A DNA stretch of 64,000 nt from Georgenia_A wangjunii (GCF_036421915.1 NZ_JAZGOM010000006.1); one strand, 5' to 3'. Shown: positions 50,558-58,328, numbered from the stretch's first letter. Numbers and translations are program-made. The notes: a model not told the origin generated them from the letters alone.

Positions 50558-51059
50558 CTGGCCACGCTAACCAGCGGGGGCGCGGGGCAGGCGCGCGACC
50601 CGCCGCAGAGGCGGAGATCTGTGGCGCACGTGGCTGTTGTGACGGCGGCACGCCGTGCGACCAGACCGCGCACTTCGGCGGCCGGAGCGGACCCCGCGAC
50701 GGGACGTCGACCGGAAGACCGAGGGGCCCACGGCCAGCAGGCGGACCGGCTGCGGCCAGGGGCTGGCCCGCTGCGCCCAGGGCCGTGGCTGACGGGGCGC
50801 GACGCGCAGGGGGGGCAGGCGTCGCGCCCCGTCGGGGAGATCATTGTCTACCGAATCCCCCAGCGCAAGCACTCCCCGACCGACCAGGAGAAGGAACTTT
50901 ATTTTCGTCGGTACGTCGGGAAGCTGTCGCCGTTTTCAGACGCCTCACGCGCACGCCCCGGCCGTTTGCCACCACCGCAAGAGGGTGTGTTCCGGCCTTT
51001 TCCGGGCAAGCTCACACCTTCTGGACGGCGGGGAAAACGTGCGGGCGGTCCCACCGGCG
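50558..51059. other. 502-bp non-coding gap with an AT-richer island
   Basis: Apart from the -10 box above, no gene is visible. 50870-50940 is clearly less GC-rich than its surroundings (it contains AACTTTATTTTCG). An imperfect hairpin with outer arms GGTGTG (50984) and CACACC (51013) lies about 40 bp beyond the symporter operon and may terminate it. Confidence 0.5.
50564..50569 (-). promoter_or_regulatory. -10 box TAGCGT of the giant helicase-like gene (leaderless)
   Basis: TAGCGT, 6 nt, then ATG at 50557. Confidence 0.55.
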
Positions 51060-51191
51060 TCAGATGATCGAACGTCCCGCCCGGCGCGACGCACGCCAGT
51101 CGCTGAAGAAGGCGCGGCTGATGACGAAGAGGACCGCGGCGACAACGACGGGCCACGCGAGGACGTAGAGCGTGAGCAGGATGATCTGCAC
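51060..51191 (-). CDS. 43-residue membrane peptide, probable symporter small accessory protein
   Basis: Starts VQIILLTLYVLAWPVVV at GTG 51191 and ends RRAGRSII. It has one strongly hydrophobic helix (about 2-26) followed by a basic tail (SDWRASRRAGR). AAGGAG lies 6 nt before the GTG. It sits 23 bp downstream of a sodium/solute symporter gene in the same direction. Small single-helix subunits encoded next to SSS-family and related symporters are known, and this fits that pattern in size, topology and place. It is too short for usual gene callers. Confidence 0.75.
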   Translation of the reverse strand: MQIILLTLYVLAWPVVVAAVLFVISRAFFSDWRASRRAGRSII

Positions 51192-51214
51192 GGGATACTC
51201 CTTCGGGTTGCAGG

Positions 51215-52897
51215 TCAGGAACGGGATGCGGCGCCGACGGCGGGGAGGTCAGGGTCTGCCACCTCCTCGTCGAAGTCGCCGGTCCGCTGCTTGATGAGGT
51301 CGAAGTCGAAGGTCTCCGAGCTCCGGCGGGACATGAGGTAGCAGACGACAGTGCTCACCGCGTAGGCGACGAGAGACCCGCTCAGCGTCGCGTAGTCGTG
51401 GAGGAACCCGATGACGAACGGCGCCGAGGCCACCGCCGCGACGACGGCGACGATGCGCGCCACCCGCAGGCCGAAGAAGCCGAAGGCCATGAGCCCCAGG
51501 ACCACGCCGATACCGACGACCGAGAGGACGTCCACGGCGATGCCGACGGCACCGTCCATCGGCACCCATCCGAAGCGCACGGGGATGAAGGCGGCGAGCG
51601 CGAGGAGCACGGAGACCGTGAACGCCTTGTTCGTCACCTTGTTCCAGTAGAAGCTCGCGATGACCGGGAACACGAGCGCACCCCACAGCGCCCCGACGAA
51701 GACGAGCAGGTCGAGGATGTTGAGCGCCAGGCTCGCGAAGGCGATGGCGGCCGCCGTCGCGCCGATCATCGTCAGCCGCCCCACGAGGAGCATGGTGGCG
51801 GGGTTCGCCTTGTCCTTGCCCGCGACGTTCTGGCCGTAGACGTCGGCCATGGCGATGGAGGACAGCGCCGAGAGGTCGGAGTCCGCCGTCGAGGACAGCG
51901 CCCCGATGATCATGACGAAGAAGACGGCCACGAGGACGCCGGGCAGGTAGGCGGCCGCCATCTGGGGGATGAGGTTGTTGGTGTCGCCGTCCATCGGCTC
52001 GATGCCGAGGTAGAGCGCCATGACGCCGAGCATGCCGACGCCGATGACCATTGCGCCGTATCCGACGGTCGCGGTGACGAACGTCTTCTTGATGAGGTCC
52101 TCGCGCACGGCGAAGAGCCGCTGGGCGATCGTCTGGTTCCCGATGGCGTACGCGAGCACGGCCGCGATGTACGGCGCCCCCTGCTTGAGGAAGGCCTCGC
52201 TGGAGAAGAAGTTGCCCTGCTCGGGCGTGAGGTTGGCCGCACCGTCGCTGAAGGCGGAGGGGAAGCCGGACGCGAAGAAGATGACGGGGACGATGACGGC
52301 GACCGCACCGAGCATGGCGACGACCTGGACGAAGTCCGTGAGGATGGAGGCCCGAAATCCCGACCACAGCGTGTAGAGCAGGACCCCGCCCGCGACGGCG
52401 AGCACGCCCTGGACGAACGTGAACGGCGAGAGCAGCGAGATGAGCACGCCGCCCGCGATGAGGTTCGACGTGAGGCTGATGAGGCTGCCGACGATGTTGG
52501 ACCCCGCGAGCATGAGCTGGCTCGACCGACCGTGCCTGGCGTGCATGACCTCCGCGAGGGTGTGCGCCTTGGGCGCGACGTTGCGAATCCTTCGCCCGAA
52601 CGGGTAGATGAACAGGATCATGAGGGCGCCCCACAGCCCGTAGTGGATCGGCCCGGCAATCCCGTACGTGTACCCGGACGTGGCCGAGGCATACATCGAC
52701 GACGCCCAGATCCACGTGGCCGTCATGCTTGCGGCGGAGATGCCGAAGCCCACTTTGTTGCCGGCGGTCATGTAATCGTCGGCGTTCTCGCTCTTCTTAC
52801 CGATACGGGTGGAGATCAGGAAAGTGCCACCATAAAAGAGCACCAGGAGCAGAACTACGGCAAGAGCGCCGAACTGGAAGAGCTCACCACCATCCAC
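51215..52897 (-). CDS. sodium/solute symporter (SSS family, urea/DUR3-like branch)
   Basis: A 560-residue transporter with about 14-15 helices. MTATWIWASSMYASATSGY and YPFGRRIRNVAPKAHTLAEVM resemble the DUR3-like branch of the family, and IIGALSSTADSDLSALSSIAM carries the conserved Ser/Thr sodium-site region. The substrate could be urea, a polyamine or an organic acid. GTG at 52897 follows AAGGAGG by 8 nt. The next gene downstream encodes a 43-residue membrane peptide that may be its accessory subunit. Confidence 0.9.
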   Translation of the reverse strand: MDGGELFQFGALAVVLLLVLFYGGTFLISTRIGKKSENADDYMTAGNKVGFGISAASMTATWIWASSMYASATSGYTYGIAGPIHYGLWGALMILFIYPFGRRIRNVAPKAHTLAEVMHARHGRSSQLMLAGSNIVGSLISLTSNLIAGGVLISLLSPFTFVQGVLAVAGGVLLYTLWSGFRASILTDFVQVVAMLGAVAVIVPVIFFASGFPSAFSDGAANLTPEQGNFFSSEAFLKQGAPYIAAVLAYAIGNQTIAQRLFAVREDLIKKTFVTATVGYGAMVIGVGMLGVMALYLGIEPMDGDTNNLIPQMAAAYLPGVLVAVFFVMIIGALSSTADSDLSALSSIAMADVYGQNVAGKDKANPATMLLVGRLTMIGATAAAIAFASLALNILDLLVFVGALWGALVFPVIASFYWNKVTNKAFTVSVLLALAAFIPVRFGWVPMDGAVGIAVDVLSVVGIGVVLGLMAFGFFGLRVARIVAVVAAVASAPFVIGFLHDYATLSGSLVAYAVSTVVCYLMSRRSSETFDFDLIKQRTGDFDEEVADPDLPAVGAASRS

Positions 52898-52909
52898 GCG
52901 CCACCTCCT

Positions 52910-53224
52910 TCACATCGTCTCGTCGGACGGCGCTCGGCGCGCCACAGACGCGAGCGGCAAGATCTCGCCACCCGCACCAGGTTCCAGGCGCGTCAGAGCC
53001 CCGATCACGTCATGGCCATGGCCACGGTCCCGCAGCCAGGTTGCCACGAGCGGGCACGAAGCCCGCGCCGCACGCTCGAGATGTGCGTCCGGCGCACACT
53101 CGAGAAGGCCGCTGGACGCCGCGGCACGCACATGCCCGGCACCGGCCGCGCTGCGGCCACGTCTCGCCGCGCACCAACCGCAAACACCGCCGTCAATCAG
53201 CGCCACCGACACGCTCGGCGACAT
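52910..53224 (-). CDS. possible small protein upstream of the symporter
   Basis: An open frame of 104 codons (MSPSVSVALIDGGVCG to APSDETM) ends 12 bp before the symporter start; its TGA merges into the AAGGAGG ribosome site, as in real operons. Its third codon positions are visibly less GC-rich than those of neighbouring genes (many GGT, CGT, CAT, GAA), so it is either a transferred gene, a fast-evolving one, or not coding. No ribosome site is obvious before the ATG and no family is recognised. Confidence 0.3.
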   Translation of the reverse strand: MSPSVSVALIDGGVCGWCAARRGRSAAGAGHVRAAASSGLLECAPDAHLERAARASCPLVATWLRDRGHGHDVIGALTRLEPGAGGEILPLASVARRAPSDETM

Positions 53225-53570
53225 TTCGGGCGTGGTGGACGCTAGCACGGCTAAGGCGCCGGCATCAAATCTCGTACGCATTCTGCGGGTCTCGGCCACC
53301 ATTCTGCCGCGACGACGGCGGAACATTCACGCTAATAGCGGTCGTGACTTTTCGGCATGGTGGCGCGGCTTCAGGGCCCTCCTCGCGCACGCCCGGACGG
53401 CCCCCGGCCCAGGGCCATGCGGGGGTCATGCGCACGTCAAGACGCGACCTCGGGGCGCGCCACGCACGCCCGATGACGGCGGGCGCGCTGCCGTCCGCGC
53501 GACCCCGTCGGCGCGTGCGTGCCCGCAGCCGGCGCGTGCCCTCCCCTCGATCGACCGGAGGGCGGTGCTG
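53225..53570. other. 346-bp gap, no gene seen
   Basis: Between the possible 52910 gene and the M23 peptidase gene. It contains an AT-richer part (53270-53350, with CATTCACGCTAATAGCGGTCG) that could hold the promoter of the symporter operon. No strong hairpin was seen here for the M23 gene end. Confidence 0.4.
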
Positions 53571-54479
53571 TCAGTCGATGGAACCGACGTCGACGGCGCC
53601 GTGCTCGGTGAGCCACGCGAGGGAGTCGACCGTCGTGAGCTCGGTGTCGGTGTGGATCTCGAAGTGCAGGTGCGGGCCGGTGGAGTTGCCGTTGTTCCCG
53701 ACGGCGCCGATGACTGTTCCCGCCATGACCTCGTCGCCGACTCCGACGTAGAGCCCGTCCGAGTACATGTGGTTGTACCAGCTGTAGAACGTCTCGCCGT
53801 CGACGTCGTGCTCGAGGATGATGATCATGCCGGAGCGTCCGTCGCGACCGGGGCCCACGTACGTGACGGTGCCGTCGGTGACGGCGTGGATCGGCGTGCC
53901 GACCGGCGCCGAGAAGTCCGTGCCCGTGTGCATGCTCGGGATGCGGCTGATCGGGTGGATGCGCTGCCCGTACCGGGACGTGAGGTTGGAGCTGCCGGAC
54001 GCGAGGGGCATGACGACGGGCGCGTCGGGGATGAGGGCCGCGCGGGTGCCGCTCGCACCGACGTCGCGGCGGCCGAGGAAGTTCTCGCGGGCACCGGCGC
54101 GCGAAGCGATGGCCGCACTGGCCCGGACCGGCGCGACGGGGTCGGCGAGGACGCGGGGGGCACCCACGGCATCGAGCGCACGGGACTCGGCCGCCGCATC
54201 GAGGATGTCGAGGGCGCTCTGGCCGATCTCGACCGTGGCGACCGGGGCGACGGCGGTGGGCGCCTCTGTCTCGACCGTCGCGAACCCCGCCGCCGGGACG
54301 ACGACGGTGAGCGCACCGATCGCGGCGAGCACGGTGGCGCGGGGGGCGAGGTGCCGCACGTGGCGCCGCACCGTTGACGTGCGGGACACCGACGCTGCTG
54401 CAGCCAGCTGCGCACGCTCCGCCTCGCGGAGCTCGCGTCGGGAAGCTGGACGCGTGTGCGTGGGCGTGTCCGCGATCAA
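53571..54479 (-). CDS. M23-family zinc metallopeptidase (LytM-type)
   Basis: Peptidoglycan endopeptidase or LytM-factor of about 302 residues. A basic N-terminus leads to one signal/anchor helix (TVLAAIGALTVVVPAAGFATV, about 48-68), a 100-residue Ala-rich linker and the C-terminal M23 domain: SRYGQRIHPISR, the zinc ligands in MHTGTDFSAP (H-x3-D) and GPHLHFEI (H-x-H). The frame begins with TTG at 54479, chosen because GGAGG lies 4 nt upstream; no ATG or GTG fits better. The long untranslated upstream region (over 250 nt) holds a GTAAC box and a structured element that may be a c-di-AMP riboswitch. Confidence 0.88.
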   Translation of the reverse strand: MIADTPTHTRPASRRELREAERAQLAAAASVSRTSTVRRHVRHLAPRATVLAAIGALTVVVPAAGFATVETEAPTAVAPVATVEIGQSALDILDAAAESRALDAVGAPRVLADPVAPVRASAAIASRAGARENFLGRRDVGASGTRAALIPDAPVVMPLASGSSNLTSRYGQRIHPISRIPSMHTGTDFSAPVGTPIHAVTDGTVTYVGPGRDGRSGMIIILEHDVDGETFYSWYNHMYSDGLYVGVGDEVMAGTVIGAVGNNGNSTGPHLHFEIHTDTELTTVDSLAWLTEHGAVDVGSID

Positions 54480-54599
54480 TGGACCTCCGGGAAGTCGGTG
54501 AGGCGTGCCGGCCTCGGTGGCTGCGCGGTCAGGCGCCCTGGTCCGGGCATGCCGCGAAGGGCTGGGTCCTGCGGTTGTGCCGGGCGCATGCCCGGGTCG

Positions 54600-54702
54600 T
54601 GCCGGCTGGGGCGACCATGCGCCGTGGGCCTGCGTGCTGGACCGCACCCGGCCCTGGCCGGTCCTGCGGTCCCCGGCCGTGCGAGGACAGGAGCCGAGAC
54701 CG
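54600..54702 (-). promoter_or_regulatory. candidate structured leader of the M23 gene, ydaO/c-di-AMP riboswitch-like
   Basis: On the minus strand GGCCGGGGACCGCA (54678-54665) is followed by an inner hairpin (CCGGC/GCCGG) and GGGTGCGGTCC (54649-54639); GGACCGCA pairs exactly with TGCGGTCC. GCCCCAGCCGGCA follows (54612-54600). The GGGGA...GGGTGnnnTCC...CCCCAGCCG layout resembles actinobacterial ydaO leaders of wall-hydrolase genes. The expected downstream CAGCTCACCTCG segment is not clear, so the call is tentative. Confidence 0.35.
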
Positions 54703-54767
54703 GGCAGCTGGAGCGCTGCACGTCCGTCTCTCCTTGCGAACCTGCTCGACGAGGGTAACCACGCGGA

Positions 54768-54891
54768 TCTCCCGCCGACCAGGCCCCCTCCGCCGCACCG
54801 TCCCCGGGCACCGGGCTCGAGAAGCCGGGGCTCGACGCGGCGGCGGCCTGGCGACGCGGCACCCCCAGGGGGCCCCGCGGGGGCTTTTTTT
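54768..54891 (+). ncRNA. candidate small structured RNA ending in an intrinsic terminator
   Basis: A TTGCGA (54734) - 16 nt - TAACCA (54756) promoter-like pair precedes it. CCAGGCC (54779-54785) pairs with GGCCTGG (54845-54851), CCGCCGC (54790-54796) with GCGGCGG (54837-54843), and CCCCGG (54802-54807) with CCGGGG (54825-54830), forming one long hairpin. A U7 terminator follows. No protein frame is credible. It could be a free small RNA or the attenuated leader of the 55141 gene. Confidence 0.4.
54872..54891 (+). terminator. intrinsic terminator with seven T
   Basis: GCCCC (54872-54876), GCG, GGGGC (54880-54884), then T x7 (54885-54891). True U-tract terminators are uncommon in such GC-rich genomes. 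No plus-strand gene lies upstream within several kb, so it must end an unannotated transcript. Confidence 0.7.
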
Positions 54892-55140
54892 CGCGCCCTG
54901 GCGGGCTTTCCGGGCCGCTCCCGCCAGCCGGCGAAGCGGCCGTAGCAACGGACTCACCCCGCGGCCGGGCCTGGCATCCGGCGCGCCGCACAGCCCGCGG
55001 CGTGAGCAAGACCACGGTCCTGAGGGCGCGCATGCGCAGGTGCAGGCTCCCCCAACCATCGTTAACGTCGATGTGCCGAGGCGACGCGTGCGCCGAGCAT
55101 CGTCGTGCGACGTCACCACCCGAGCGGACTGGAGGGCACG

Positions 55141-55542
55141 ATGCAGACGACCGCGATGATGAAGACCCACCCCGCCGAGCCCACGCTCGACCCGGCGCTC
55201 CTGGCGCGGACGATCGACGCCCTGGTCGAGTGCGCCCAGGCGTGCACCGCGTGCGCCGACGCGTGCCTGAGCGAGGAGATGGTGGCCGAGCTTCGCGCGT
55301 GCATCCGCCGGAACCTCGACTGCGCCGACATCTGCGCCGCCACCGCCACGGTGCTCACCCGGCAGGCGGGCTACGACGAGAGCGTCGCACGCGCCCAGCT
55401 CCAGGCCTGCGTCCTGGCGTGCCGCTCCTGCGGCGACGAGTGCGCCTCACATGCCGAGATGCACGAGCACTGCAAGGTCTGCGCCGAGGCGTGCCGGCGG
55501 TGCGAGGAGGCGTGCGCCGGGCTGCTCGCCGTCATCGGCTGA
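55141..55542 (+). CDS. four-helix-bundle copper-binding protein (DUF326, Csp-like)
   Basis: A 133-residue cytosolic protein with 16 cysteines placed along predicted helices (CAQACTACADAC, NLDCADIC, CVLACRSCGDEC, HCKVCAEACRRCEEAC). This is the pattern of Csp-type copper-storage proteins, in which the Cys line the core of a four-helix bundle and bind many Cu(I). There is no signal peptide, as in the cytosolic Csp3 group. ATG at 55141 has GGAGGG 4 nt upstream. No copper-responsive regulator or copper ATPase is adjacent. Confidence 0.9.
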   Translation: MQTTAMMKTHPAEPTLDPALLARTIDALVECAQACTACADACLSEEMVAELRACIRRNLDCADICAATATVLTRQAGYDESVARAQLQACVLACRSCGDECASHAEMHEHCKVCAEACRRCEEACAGLLAVIG

Positions 55543-55622
55543 GCTCCACCGCCTCCCCGAGCGATCCCCTCTGCCTCGACCTAGCATGATCATCAACATT
55601 TCCTCATGGCGGAGGCGGCTCC

Positions 55623-56660
55623 TTGAAGACCCCACTGGCGCGCGGGCCGGTCACCAGCGCACTCATCGACGTCCTCGCACTGGCCCCGGCGGAGGCGGCG
55701 GAGGCGCTCGAGCACCTGGAGGCGCAGGTGCGCACCGCCGTCGCCGCCACCGCTGACCTCCTGCGTGACGACGACCTCCAGCTCGCGCTGTTCTGCCTCA
55801 ACGAGATCCCGCACCTCGGCCTCGAGGGTGTCGACGAGCGGTGGGAGTGGGACCCGCGGCTCATCGCGGTGCGCTCCCTCGTCGAGCGGCACTTCGAGGA
55901 GGTCCTCCGGGAGCGGGTCCCCGTGCCGACGCTGCCGGAGCCGACGGCGGGAGCCGTCGCCGAGACCCTCTTCGCCCTCGCCGCGGACGACAGCGGTCCG
56001 AGCATGTCGCGCTACATCGCCAAGCGGGCGACCGCGGAGCAGCTGCGCGAGTTCCTCGCCTTCCGCTCGATCTACCAGCTCGCGGAGGCGGACCCCCACA
56101 GCTGGGCCATCGCGCGGCTCTCCGGGCGCGCGAAGGTCGCGCTCGTCGAGATCCAGGCCGACGAGTACGGCGGCGGGCGCCCCGAGCACATGCACGCGAC
56201 GCTCTACGCCCGCGCCATGCGCGGGCTCGGCCTCGACGACCGCTACGGCGCGTACGTCGACCACGTCCCCGCGATCGTCCTGGCGTCCTCGAACCTCATG
56301 TCCCTCTTCGCGCTGCACCGCCGCTTGCGGGGGGCGATCGTCGGGCACCTCGCCGCCTACGAGATGACCTCCTCGATCCCGAGCCGGCGCTACGGGAACG
56401 GCTTCCGCCGCCTCGGCCACGGACCGGAGATCACGCGGTACTTCGACGAGCACATCGAGGCCGACGCCGTCCACGAGCAGATCGCAGCGCGGGACCTCGC
56501 CGGCGGGCTCGTCGAGGACGAGCCCGGCGTGCTCGCGGACGTCCTCTTCGGCGCGGCCGCCTACCTCACGGTCGACGCGTGGATGAGTGAGGAGATCCTC
56601 GCCTCGTGGGACGCCGGCGGCACGTGCCTGCGCGAGCCCCTGCTCGTGGTCGCCGCGTGA
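55623..56660 (+). CDS. iron-containing redox enzyme family protein (heme-oxygenase-like diiron fold)
   Basis: A 345-residue helical protein of the PF14518-type family. The metal-site motifs are VALVEIQADEYGGGRPEHMHATLY and, later, LAAYEMTSSIPSR with DEHIEADAVHEQIA, giving the Glu/Asp and His ligands expected of heme-oxygenase-like diiron oxidases. The substrate is unknown. The frame starts with TTG at 55623, with GGAGG 7 nt upstream; the nearby ATG at 55605 is out of frame. It overlaps by 4 nt a CDGSH iron-sulfur gene, which probably supplies electrons. Confidence 0.88.
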   Translation: MKTPLARGPVTSALIDVLALAPAEAAEALEHLEAQVRTAVAATADLLRDDDLQLALFCLNEIPHLGLEGVDERWEWDPRLIAVRSLVERHFEEVLRERVPVPTLPEPTAGAVAETLFALAADDSGPSMSRYIAKRATAEQLREFLAFRSIYQLAEADPHSWAIARLSGRAKVALVEIQADEYGGGRPEHMHATLYARAMRGLGLDDRYGAYVDHVPAIVLASSNLMSLFALHRRLRGAIVGHLAAYEMTSSIPSRRYGNGFRRLGHGPEITRYFDEHIEADAVHEQIAARDLAGGLVEDEPGVLADVLFGAAAYLTVDAWMSEEILASWDAGGTCLREPLLVVAA

Positions 56661-56899
56661 GCGGGGACGGCGAGCGAGAGCCGGGTGCTGTCGTCGTCGC
56701 CTGCCCGGACGGGCCGCTCCTCGTGCGCGGCGACTTCGAGATCCTCTCTCCCGACGGCGCGCCCCTGCCCCGTACCCGGCGCACGGTCGCGCTCTGCCGC
56801 TGCGGCGCCTCGGCGCTGAAGCCGTTCTGCGACGGGAGCCACAAGGTGATCGGCTTCCGCACCGAGCCGGTCGCCGCCACGGAGGACGCCGGCCCGTGA
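56657..56899 (+). CDS. CDGSH-type iron-sulfur protein
   Basis: An 80-residue protein with a single CDGSH motif. The 2Fe-2S cluster is held by three Cys and one His in LCRCGASALKPFCDGSHK, with ligands CxC, C and H. Such proteins carry electrons at low potential. GTG at 56657 overlaps the stop of the diiron-oxidase-like gene (GTGA). This pairing recurs in actinobacteria and suggests a two-component oxygenase. Confidence 0.92.
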   Translation: MSGDGEREPGAVVVACPDGPLLVRGDFEILSPDGAPLPRTRRTVALCRCGASALKPFCDGSHKVIGFRTEPVAATEDAGP

Positions 56900-56971
56900 G
56901 GAGCCGATGACTTCCGCGTCTCTCGCCGGTCGGTAACCAGTAGGTCCCCCTACGGAGAGAGAGCACAGGCC

Positions 56972-57298
56972 ATGGCGACGTACATCACCATCGGATACGG
57001 CGATCGCGCCGGGTACGACCGCACCGCCCCGGTCGCGCGGGACGCGGCCCACGCGCACGACGACCAGCTGGGCGAGGCGGGGGTGGTCATGGGGATCGCC
57101 GGCTCCCCGGTGCAGGTGCGCAACCATGACGCGGCGGCGGTGGAGACCGAGCCGGGGCCGTTCCTCACGTCGGCGCTGCCCGTCGCCGGGTTCGCCGTCC
57201 TCGAGGCGGACTCGCTCGACGAGGCCGTCGCACTCGTCTGCGGCACCCCGTGCGCCGTCGCGCACGGCGTCGTCGAGGTGTGGCCCCTGACGTCGTAG
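56972..57298 (+). CDS. YCII-related domain protein
   Basis: A 108-residue alpha+beta-barrel (dimeric ferredoxin-like) protein: YITIGYGDRAGYDRTAP, then GVVMGIAGSPVQVRNHD, the conserved PVAGFAVLEADSLDEAVAL and a C-terminal VVEVWPL strand. YCII proteins are small, poorly characterised enzymes or sensors, often next to ECF sigma factors; none is present here. ATG at 56972 follows a GGAGAGAGAG purine run. It may belong to the same transcript as the CDGSH gene 73 bp upstream. Confidence 0.88.
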   Translation: MATYITIGYGDRAGYDRTAPVARDAAHAHDDQLGEAGVVMGIAGSPVQVRNHDAAAVETEPGPFLTSALPVAGFAVLEADSLDEAVALVCGTPCAVAHGVVEVWPLTS

Positions 57299-57364
57299 GG
57301 CGCACCACGGCCCTGAGGCGCGCGGGAGTCGTTGCAGCTGCCGGACGGCTGCTCGCGCGGGCCC

Positions 57365-57370
57365 TAGCAT
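57365..57370 (+). promoter_or_regulatory. -10 box TAGCAT of the 57378 gene (leaderless)
   Basis: TAGCAT, 7 nt, then ATG at 57378. Confidence 0.5.
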
Positions 57371-57377
57371 CGGCGGG

Positions 57378-58139
57378 ATGAACGCCGGCCCGATCGTCGA
57401 CGCTGTGCGGGCGGGGAGCTACGGGACCACGCGCGCGCTCGTCCTGGGCGCATCGCCCGCCGACCTGCGCGGCGCCGCACCGGCCCTGCGCCGCACCTAC
57501 CGCGCCGTGGGTGCCGCCCCGCACGGCTCGCTCTCCCCCGACGGCGCGTGGGACGGGGAGGCCGCCGATCACTACGACTGCGCGACCCTCGCCGTCATGG
57601 CATGCGTGGGACCGGACCGGGCCGCCCGGATGTCCGCCGTCACCACCCGGGTGGCCGCCGACCTGCCGGCGCTCTTCCCGGCCGACCTCGAGCTCGTCGT
57701 GCGGACGTGGTCCGAGCTGTTCCAACGCTCCCCCAAGAGCTGGGACCGCGTCGCGCACTACCCGAAGATGTTCGCCTGGGTCCGGACGGGCCTCGTCTCC
57801 CCGCCCACGCACGACGGCGCCGTCAACCTCTTCCTGCAGGAGGCCTCGCTCCGCTCCCGGAGGTACTCCCCGCCCGCGGACCCGGGCCTGTTCGGCGAGA
57901 CGTTGCCGCGGCTCTTCACGGCCGAGGTACGGCCCTCCCTCGGCGCGGCGGCGATCGACTACCACGTGCCGGCCGGCGACCCGGCGCGGATCGATGAGCT
58001 CGTGCTCCGCCTCGTGGCCGAGGGGGTGTGGGACGCGACCGAGACGCGGCTGCGGACGGAGGGCGCGCTCGCGGCCAGGGAGTCGCCGTTCCAGCGCCGG
58101 TGGCTCCGCGGACTGCTGGACCGCTTGCCGAGCACCTGA
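57378..58139 (+). CDS. conserved hypothetical protein
   Basis: A 253-residue soluble, largely helical protein: MNAGPIVDAVRAGSYG at the start, a Cys-containing CATLAVMACVGPDRAARM segment, VVRTWSELFQRSPKSWDRV, PPTHDGAVNLFLQEASLRSRR and SPFQRRWLRGLLDRL at the end. It faintly recalls the N-terminal part of DUF6493-type proteins but is much shorter; I do not assign a function. ATG follows TAGCAT by 7 nt. The gene stands alone, before tRNA-Arg on the other strand. Confidence 0.75.
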   Translation: MNAGPIVDAVRAGSYGTTRALVLGASPADLRGAAPALRRTYRAVGAAPHGSLSPDGAWDGEAADHYDCATLAVMACVGPDRAARMSAVTTRVAADLPALFPADLELVVRTWSELFQRSPKSWDRVAHYPKMFAWVRTGLVSPPTHDGAVNLFLQEASLRSRRYSPPADPGLFGETLPRLFTAEVRPSLGAAAIDYHVPAGDPARIDELVLRLVAEGVWDATETRLRTEGALAARESPFQRRWLRGLLDRLPST

Positions 58140-58255
58140 GGCGGGGCGGGTGCGGGGCCGCTGCGCACGCCGGGGAGCCCGGGGCCCGCGCACCACGAGG
58201 GCGCCGCCGCGTCGACGAGGCAGACGCGCCACGCGACGGCAGAGACGACCATGCG

Positions 58256-58328
58256 TGCCCTCGGGCAGATTCGAACTGCCGACACCCGCTTTAGGAGAGC
58301 GGTGCTCTATCCCCTGAGCTACGAGGGC
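58256..58328 (-). tRNA. tRNA-Arg (anticodon CCT)
   Basis: The minus strand begins GCCCTCG (5' end 58328) and ends CGAGGGC plus discriminator A. The anticodon stem CCGCT/AGCGG encloses CTCCTAA with CCT. The T loop contains GTTCGAATC. CCA is not encoded. Confidence 0.95.

Noticed and set aside
50621..51067. Plus-strand open frame of 148 codons in the gap before the giant gene
   Set aside because: No ribosome site or leaderless box, composition shifts abruptly inside it, and it overlaps the promoter and terminator regions of the neighbours.
54768..54891. The structured RNA as the known actinobacterial 6C RNA
   Set aside because: It has C-rich segments, but the two stem-loops with C-rich loops that define 6C are not apparent.
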